In this document: positions 8,815 through 13,032 of the stretch, in pieces
How the letters are laid out: each line of letters starts with the position of its first letter
Position numbering within the stretch: position 1 is the first letter of the stretch
Source: CAG-488 sp963625295
GTDB lineage: Bacteria > Bacillota > Clostridia > Oscillospirales > Acutalibacteraceae
DNA: 13,032 nucleotides
Direction of reading: 5' to 3'
Assembly (NCBI GenBank): GCA_963625295.1
Contig: CAVFTC010000058.1
Location: 1-13,032 of the forward strand
Program-made: the position numbers and the translations under genes
The notes under the pieces: model-generated
Databases searched by the model: none
What the model saw: the letters and a program-made list of their open reading frames with translations, nothing else
What the model was told of the DNA's origin: nothing

Positions 8815-10731
8815 TTAAACCTCCATGATAATCGAAAGAATCATCGGGCTTCTCTTTGTTTTTTCATACATGAGGTGCGATACCTCATCTCTGACCTTGG
8901 ATTTGATCGTGTTCCAATCACGAATATTGTTATAAATGCAGTTTTCTATTGCAAATTTTGCAATCTCTCTCGCTTCGTCAATAAGCTCCTCGGATTCCCT
9001 GACATAGACGAAGCCTCTTGTCATTATATCCGGGCCTGCCAAAATTTCGCCCGAATATGAATCCATTGTAGCGACAACAATTATAAGGCCGTCCTCAGCA
9101 AGTCTCTTTCTGTCTCTGAGGACAACATTGCCGACATCGCCCACTCCCGAGCCGTCAACAAACACCTGACCGGCAGGTATGTTTTCGAGCGGCTTTATAC
9201 CGTTTTCGGAAATGTCAAGACAAACTCCGTTATCGGCAATAAAAATATTGCTCTTGGGAATACCCATGCTCATTGCAAGCTGTGCGTGCTTCCTGATATG
9301 CTTCTGCTCACCGTGAACAGGGATAAAAAACTTCGGCTTGATGATACCCATCATCAGCTTAAGCTCCTCCTGACAGGCGTGGCCGGAAACATGGACGCCG
9401 TAGCTTTTTTCGTAGATAACATCGGCGCCTAACTTCATCAGCTCGTTGATAACATTGCCTACGGTTTTCTCGTTGCCCGGAATGGGATTTGCGGAAATAA
9501 TTATACAGTCATTCGGACCGACGGAAACCTTTCTGTGTCCCGAAAAAGCCATCCTTGAAAGTGCGGACATAGGCTCGCCCTGGCTTCCGGTCGTTATGAT
9601 AACCATCTTGTCATCGGGGTACTTGTTAATCGTATCAATGCTGACAAGCTCCCCGTCCTTGACATTAAGATAACCGAGCCTTGAACCAATTTCAACAACA
9701 TTTTCAAGGCTTCTTCCGGAAAGAGCAACCTTTCTGCCGAGCGATTGCGCCTGATCTATGATCTGCTGAACTCTGTGAACATTTGAAGCGAAGGTCGCAA
9801 TAATTATGCGGCGCTTGCCCGCCTGCTCAAAAAGAGTTCTCAGCGACGCTCCGACGGCTCGCTCCGATTCCGTATAGCCCTTTCGCTCGGCATTTGTTGA
9901 ATCGGAAAGCATGCAAAGCACGCCCTCGTTGCCAAGCTCCGCGAAACGGTTTATATCGATCATTCCGCCGTCGATCGGGGTGCTGTCGATTTTAAAGTCG
10001 CCCATTTGAACGATAACTCCCGCCTCGCACTTTATCGCAAAGGCAAGTGCATCGGGAATCGAATGGTTGACATGAATAGCCTCGATGTCGAATTTTCCGA
10101 GCTTGATCGTATCTCCGGGCTTGATGACATTGAGCTTTGCACCGCTGAGAAGCTTATGCTCCTCAAGCTTGCCCTCGACCAATCCCATGGTCAGCCGTGT
10201 ACCGTAAACCGGAATATTTATCTTTTGAAGAAGATATGCAAGAGCGCCGATATGATCCTCATGTCCGTGAGTTATAACGATACCCTTTATCTTTTCTCTG
10301 TTTTCCTCAAGATAGGTGAAATCCGGAATAACAAGGTCAACGCCGAGCATATCGGCCTCGGGAAACGCAAGTCCGCAGTCAACAATAACAATGTCATTCT
10401 CAAATTCATAGACCGTGATGTTCTTGCCTATCTCATTAAGTCCTCCGAGAAATCCTATCTTAACAGACTTGACGGGCTTCTTCCTGCTTTGCTTTTTTCT
10501 GGAATTTGACGCTCCGGTGCTTTTCTTGTTGGTTCTTTTTTGATTTGTCTTTCTTTTTTCGGCCTGTTGAGCGTTTTTGGGATTCGATTTGGCAGTTTTC
10601 GTTTTCTCGCTCTTCGCCGTTTTACTCTTGGGCGTTTTTGCAGTCTTGGAAGGCTGCTTCACGCTCTTTTTTGCCTGCTTGTTCTTTGTAGCAGGCTTCT
10701 GACTCTTGTCAGCTTTTTCATTTTTCGGCAT
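8815..10731 (-). CDS. rnj: Ribonuclease J with a long lysine-rich N-terminal tail
   Basis: Metallo-beta-lactamase/beta-CASP ribonuclease with 5'-3' exonuclease and endonuclease activity; a main enzyme of mRNA decay and rRNA maturation in Firmicutes. The core starts at about residue 90 (KIGFLGGLNEIGKN). It carries HGHEDH (155-160), HSIPDA (223-228), GDFKID with D245, HVSGH (447-451) and PVHGE (471-475), followed by the C-terminal domain. The core is about 550 residues, the usual size. The first roughly 88 residues are extra: rich in Lys, Ser, Thr, Asn and Gln, very basic, probably disordered, and including three KTAK octads. The ATG at 10731 has AGGAG about 12 nt upstream, a rather long spacing. 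No methionine within the tail offers a shorter start. First gene of the operon. RNase J1 versus J2 cannot be assigned, hence rnj. Confidence 0.95.
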   Translation of the reverse strand: MPKNEKADKSQKPATKNKQAKKSVKQPSKTAKTPKSKTAKSEKTKTAKSNPKNAQQAEKRKTNQKRTNKKSTGASNSRKKQSRKKPVKSVKIGFLGGLNEIGKNITVYEFENDIVIVDCGLAFPEADMLGVDLVIPDFTYLEENREKIKGIVITHGHEDHIGALAYLLQKINIPVYGTRLTMGLVEGKLEEHKLLSGAKLNVIKPGDTIKLGKFDIEAIHVNHSIPDALAFAIKCEAGVIVQMGDFKIDSTPIDGGMIDINRFAELGNEGVLCMLSDSTNAERKGYTESERAVGASLRTLFEQAGKRRIIIATFASNVHRVQQIIDQAQSLGRKVALSGRSLENVVEIGSRLGYLNVKDGELVSIDTINKYPDDKMVIITTGSQGEPMSALSRMAFSGHRKVSVGPNDCIIISANPIPGNEKTVGNVINELMKLGADVIYEKSYGVHVSGHACQEELKLMMGIIKPKFFIPVHGEQKHIRKHAQLAMSMGIPKSNIFIADNGVCLDISENGIKPLENIPAGQVFVDGSGVGDVGNVVLRDRKRLAEDGLIIVVATMDSYSGEILAGPDIMTRGFVYVRESEELIDEAREIAKFAIENCIYNNIRDWNTIKSKVRDEVSHLMYEKTKRSPMILSIIMEV

Positions 10732-10775
10732 TAAATAAACTAACTCCTATTCTTTAAATTTTTTATGTAAACCGC

Positions 10776-10781
10776 ATTATA
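10776..10781 (-). promoter_or_regulatory. Possible second -10 element for rnj
   Basis: A perfect TATAAT on the minus strand lies about 45 bp before the rnj start. No good -35 box lies 16-18 bp upstream of it. It could be a weak second promoter giving a leader of about 38 nt, or a chance match in AT-rich DNA. Confidence 0.3.
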
Positions 10782-10830
10782 GACAAAGAATAAATATTGA
10801 TATAACATAATTACCCAATCTAACTAACTT

Positions 10831-10859
10831 ATGATACTATTTTTTTTTTCAAAAGTCAA
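10831..10859 (-). promoter_or_regulatory. Promoter of the rnj-gdpP-rplI-dnaB-tilS-hpt-ftsH operon
   Basis: On the minus strand TTGACT (10854-10859) is followed by a 17-bp spacer and TATCAT (10831-10836). Each box differs from the sigma-A consensus by one base. The spacer contains a run of ten adenines. The predicted transcription start is near 10824, giving a leader of about 93 nt before rnj. It is the only strong minus-strand promoter I could find in the 240-bp gap between rnj and rnhA. Confidence 0.7.
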
Positions 10860-10922
10860 TGATTTACCGATAATTATTATGGGCAAAGGTCTTAAATCGT
10901 AATCATAATCGATATTGCCTTA

Positions 10923-10951
10923 TTGTTTTTTTCGTCGCAGTATGGTAAAAT
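10923..10951 (+). promoter_or_regulatory. Promoter of rnhA
   Basis: TTGTTT (10923-10928), a 17-bp spacer and TAAAAT (10946-10951) preceded by an extended -10 TGG. The predicted start is near 10958, only about 14 nt before the ATG, so the GAGGTG ribosome binding site (10961-10966) would lie almost at the 5' end of the mRNA. It is divergent from the rnj promoter. Confidence 0.6.
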
Positions 10952-10971
10952 ACATTACATGAGGTGAAGCA

Positions 10972-11409
10972 ATGAAAAAGGTTGAAATTTTTACGGACGG
11001 AGCCTGCTCCGGCAATCCAGGCCCCGGCGGTTGGGGTGCAATATTAAGATATAAAGGCATTGAAAAAGAAATCAGCGGCGGCGAGCGCAAAACGACCAAC
11101 AATCGAATGGAGCTTACGGGCGTGATTGAAGCGCTGAAGCTTCTCAAAGAGCCGTGCGAGGTCACGCTGACGACAGATTCCAAATATGTAGCCGACGGTC
11201 TGTCAAAGGGCTGGGCAAAGGGCTGGAAAGCGAGAGGCTGGAAAAAAAGCGACAACAAGCCTGCGCTCAATCCCGACCTTTGGGACGAGCTGTTAAGGCT
11301 TTGCGATATGCACAAGGTCAATGTCGTGTGGGTCAAGGGTCATTCCTCCCACCCCGAAAACGAACGCTGCGATCAATTGGCTGTCGGCGAATGGAAAAAG
11401 CTCCAATAA
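10972..11409 (+). CDS. rnhA: Ribonuclease HI
   Basis: Cuts the RNA strand of RNA-DNA hybrids; removes R-loops and primers in the cytosol. The 145 residues are the standard E. coli-like size, without the extra N-terminal hybrid-binding domain found in many RNase H1 proteins. The catalytic set is complete: D9 (TDGACSGNPGPGGWG), E47 (NNRMEL), D69 (TTDSKYV), H124 (VKGHSSHPEN) and D134 (CDQLA). The basic handle region SKGWAKGWKARGWKK (78-92), which contacts the hybrid, is present. GAGG lies 7 nt upstream of the ATG. It is a single-gene unit, transcribed away from the rnj operon, with its own promoter and a terminator 12 bp after the stop. Confidence 0.97.
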   Translation: MKKVEIFTDGACSGNPGPGGWGAILRYKGIEKEISGGERKTTNNRMELTGVIEALKLLKEPCEVTLTTDSKYVADGLSKGWAKGWKARGWKKSDNKPALNPDLWDELLRLCDMHKVNVVWVKGHSSHPENERCDQLAVGEWKKLQ

Positions 11410-11419
11410 ACGCAACAAG

Positions 11420-11452
11420 AGCGAGGGCGAACCGCATACCCTCGTTTTTTTT
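11420..11452 (+). terminator. Intrinsic terminator of rnhA
   Basis: CGAGGG (11422-11427) pairs with CCCTCG (11439-11444) across an 11-nt loop, followed directly by eight T (11445-11452). It begins about 12 nt after the rnhA stop. This should isolate rnhA from the downstream restriction-modification genes. Confidence 0.85.
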
Positions 11453-11506
11453 GGGTATAATGCAATACGGTCTTGAAAAGATTTTCTAACGAAATCGTGA
11501 GAGATG

Positions 11507-11535
11507 TTGATTTTTGGGTAGAAATATAGTATTAT
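11507..11535 (+). promoter_or_regulatory. Promoter of the restriction-modification operon
   Basis: TTGATT (11507-11512), a 17-bp spacer and TATTAT (11530-11535). The predicted start is near 11542, giving a leader of about 89 nt that contains the copy 3 hairpin. TGGGT (11515-11519) in the spacer and ACCCA (11543-11547) near the start site form a short inverted repeat around the -10 box, a possible operator for the HTH-fused methyltransferase. The promoter is seen by motif match; the operator is inference. Confidence 0.6.
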
Positions 11536-11556
11536 ATAGATAACCCATTTTTGTAT

Positions 11557-11588
11557 AGGCAACACCGCACAATTGGGGTGTGCGCCTT
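11557..11588 (+). repeat. Palindromic repeat, copy 3, in the leader of the methyltransferase gene
   Basis: It starts AGGCAACACCGCACAAT, like copies 1 and 2, and ends GGGGTGTGCGCCTT. The outer stem is imperfect here (AGGCAACACC against GGTGTGCGCCT), but an alternative perfect 6-bp stem CGCACA (11566-11571) and TGTGCG (11579-11584) is available. It lies between the predicted promoter and the methyltransferase start, so it would be transcribed as a hairpin about 42 nt before the start codon. Confidence 0.65.
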
Positions 11589-11630
11589 GCTTGAATCTAT
11601 TTATGAATTTGACAATGCGGAGGTAATACG

Positions 11631-12860
11631 ATGGCTGTTTGCTATAATAATTTGTGGAAGCTTCTTATAGATAAAAACATGAATAAAACCGATCTCAAGG
11701 AAGCGGCCGGAATAAGCTTTAATGTTATGGCTCGTATGGGCAAAAGTGAGACTATTTCATTTGAAAGCATTGAAAAAATCTGTACCGCTTTGCATTGCAA
11801 CATCGGCGATATTATCGAGATCGTTCAAGATAACCAATCTGCCGACAAACAAAAGAAATTTACAACGATAGAGCTGTTTGCCGGTGCAGGTGGATTAGCT
11901 CTCGGTATTGAAAAAGCAGGCTTTGAAACATTGGGACTGATTGAATTTGATAAAGACGCCTCCGACACATTGAAATGCAATCGCCCAAATTGGCGTGTTA
12001 TCAATGACGATATCGCAAATATTTCCTGCCTCGATTTAAAAGAATATTTTAACCTTGCCGAGGGCGAGCTTGATCTACTCTCCGGCGGCGCTCCCTGCCA
12101 AAGCTTTTCTTATGCAGGAAAGCGTCTGGGCTTAGAGGATGCGCGCGGAACGCTTTTTTATCACTATGCAAAATTTTTGGAGCAGTTGCAGCCAAAAATG
12201 TTCCTATTTGAAAATGTAAGAGGATTGCTTACACATGATAAGGGCTGTACATACAAAACGATTACAGAAATTTTTGAAAAAACAGGATATTCCGTTCAGA
12301 AAAAAGTTCTGAACGCATGGGATTATGGGGTCGCTCAAAAACGGGAACGACTGATTACAATCGGTATTCGCAACGATTTAAAGGATAAAGCTGTCTTTGA
12401 GTTTCCCGCTCCTCATAAGTACAAGCCTGTTCTTCGAGATGTTTTACTTGACTGTCCGAAAAGCGAAGGAACTGCATATTCCGAATATAAGCGAAAAATA
12501 TTTGAGCTTGTTCCTCCCGGAGGATACTGGCGTGACATTCCCGAGGATATTGCAAAGGAATACATGAAAAGCTGCTGGTATATGGAGGGTGGCAGAACCG
12601 GCATTCTTCGCAGATTAAGTCTTGATGAACCCTCTTTAACCGTGCTGACCTCTCCCAGCCAAAAGCAAACAGATAGATGTCACCCATTGGAAGCTCGACC
12701 ATTTACGGTTCGTGAAAATGCAAGATGCCAAAGCTTTCCCGACGACTGGCAATTCTGTGGAAGCGTGGGACAGCAATATAAACAGGTCGGAAATGCCGTA
12801 CCCGTTAATTTAGCATATGATATTGCACTCAAAATAAAAGAAGCACTGGAGAGATTATAA
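11631..12860 (+). CDS. C5-cytosine DNA methyltransferase with fused N-terminal HTH
   Basis: Transfers a methyl group from SAM to C5 of a cytosine in a DNA target, protecting it from the partner nuclease. Residues 1-65 form an XRE-like helix-turn-helix (LWKLLIDKNMNKTDLKEAAG, then SFESIEKICTALHCNIGDIIEI). The methyltransferase follows: motif I FAGAGG (83-88), motif IV GGAPCQSFS (152-160) with catalytic C156, motif VI ENV (195-197), motif VIII QKRER (236-240), a target-recognition region at about 250-360, motif IX ending RENARCQSFPDDW, and motif X QVGNAVP (385-391). The family is complete at 409 residues. The tract GGRTGILRRLSLDEPSLTV resembles enzymes for GGNCC/GGWCC sites such as M.SinI, from memory. 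GGAGG lies 7 nt before the ATG. The HTH probably represses its own promoter, as in M.EcoRII or M.SsoII (known cases). Base composition looks more AT-rich than the core genes, fitting transfer. Confidence 0.95.
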   Translation: MAVCYNNLWKLLIDKNMNKTDLKEAAGISFNVMARMGKSETISFESIEKICTALHCNIGDIIEIVQDNQSADKQKKFTTIELFAGAGGLALGIEKAGFETLGLIEFDKDASDTLKCNRPNWRVINDDIANISCLDLKEYFNLAEGELDLLSGGAPCQSFSYAGKRLGLEDARGTLFYHYAKFLEQLQPKMFLFENVRGLLTHDKGCTYKTITEIFEKTGYSVQKKVLNAWDYGVAQKRERLITIGIRNDLKDKAVFEFPAPHKYKPVLRDVLLDCPKSEGTAYSEYKRKIFELVPPGGYWRDIPEDIAKEYMKSCWYMEGGRTGILRRLSLDEPSLTVLTSPSQKQTDRCHPLEARPFTVRENARCQSFPDDWQFCGSVGQQYKQVGNAVPVNLAYDIALKIKEALERL

Positions 12861-13032
12861 TGTGGAATTTAACCTTCATAACGGAAGAAGATTTTACAAA
12901 TCATGTTAAAGCTACAATCGAAAAATACGGTGAGAAACTGGAGTCCTTTGATTTGAAGCGATTCAATAAAAACATCATCGACCCAATCAAGCTGATTTTT
13001 GACAAAACCGTTTATCAGACCTCTTGGGATGA
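12860..13032 (+). CDS. Type II restriction endonuclease, Eco47II/Sau96I-like (3' end cut by the window)
   Basis: The ATG shares its A with the last base of the methyltransferase TAA (TAATG), indicating translational coupling. Only 57 residues are visible, without a stop. The start MWNLTFITEEDFTNHV and especially KRFNKNIIDPIKLIFD resemble, from memory, the N-terminus of the Eco47II family of restriction enzymes, which cut GGNCC or GGWCC. The placement directly behind a C5-cytosine methyltransferase supports this. The catalytic part lies outside the window, so activity and integrity cannot be judged. If the family call is wrong, it is still most likely the nuclease partner of the methyltransferase. 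Confidence 0.75.
   Translation, partial: MWNLTFITEEDFTNHVKATIEKYGEKLESFDLKRFNKNIIDPIKLIFDKTVYQTSWD

Noticed and set aside
10840..10849. Run of ten T as a terminator or a phase-variable homopolymer
   Set aside because: There is no stem in front of it, and it lies in the spacer of the likely rnj promoter on the other strand. Length variation there could alter the spacer, but nothing in the sequence shows it.
10732..10971. Small RNA or riboswitch in the 240-bp gap between rnj and rnhA
   Set aside because: The gap is AT-rich and holds the divergent promoters. I saw no conserved riboswitch core or strong stem-loop structure.
11456..11461. Perfect TATAAT just after the rnhA terminator as a promoter
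   Set aside because: No -35 box lies 16-18 bp upstream; that region is the terminator stem. The pair at 11507-11535 is better.
11158..11489. Overlapping 111-codon frame in rnhA
   Set aside because: It is out of frame with the clearly conserved RNase HI and has no independent start signal or recognisable motif.
1..13032. tRNA, rRNA or CRISPR features
   Set aside because: No cloverleaf ends, rRNA-like stretches or regularly spaced direct repeats were seen by eye on either strand. The three dispersed palindromes are kilobases apart or border different genes, so they are not an array.

Overview
The window looks like chromosomal DNA of a low-to-mid-GC Firmicute, probably a gut Clostridia of the Ruminococcus/Oscillospiraceae type. 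This rests on strong GGAGG-type ribosome binding sites, an RNase J gene, a GdpP-type c-di-AMP phosphodiesterase, and the two gene orders gdpP-rplI-dnaB and tilS-hpt-ftsH. The species assignment is inference.

Left edge (1-1145): the 3' part of a class 3 (alpha/beta-hydrolase) lipase gene. Its 5' half, including the nucleophile serine, is missing. The broken end abuts a palindromic repeat that runs off the window. A perfect 30-bp palindrome and a second copy of the repeat lie between the lipase remnant and ftsH.

Core (1146-10731, minus strand): seven tightly packed housekeeping genes, read from right to left: rnj, gdpP, rplI, dnaB, tilS, hpt, ftsH. Gaps are 21 bp or less and two junctions overlap, so this is probably one transcription unit of about 9.6 kb. 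It starts at a good sigma-A-type promoter at 10831-10859. The genes cover mRNA processing and decay, c-di-AMP turnover, ribosomal protein bL9, the replicative helicase, tRNA-Ile lysidinylation, purine salvage and membrane proteolysis.

Divergent gene (10972-11409, plus): rnhA (RNase HI) with its own promoter, followed by a clear intrinsic terminator.

Right edge (11507-13032, plus): a promoter, a third copy of the palindromic repeat in the presumed 5' leader, then a type II restriction-modification pair. It consists of a C5-cytosine methyltransferase with an N-terminal XRE-like helix-turn-helix, and, overlapping its stop codon, the start of a restriction endonuclease of the Eco47II/Sau96I type, cut by the window end. 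The modification gene precedes the nuclease gene, and the fused DNA-binding domain could let the enzyme repress its own operon.

No tRNA, rRNA, CRISPR array, transposase or riboswitch was recognised. The accessory parts are the two edges, and both are adjacent to copies of the same repeat. I found no convincing undescribed multi-gene system. The most unusual points are the repeat family and the lipase junction, the HTH-fused methyltransferase operon, and the lysine-rich octad-repeat tail on RNase J.
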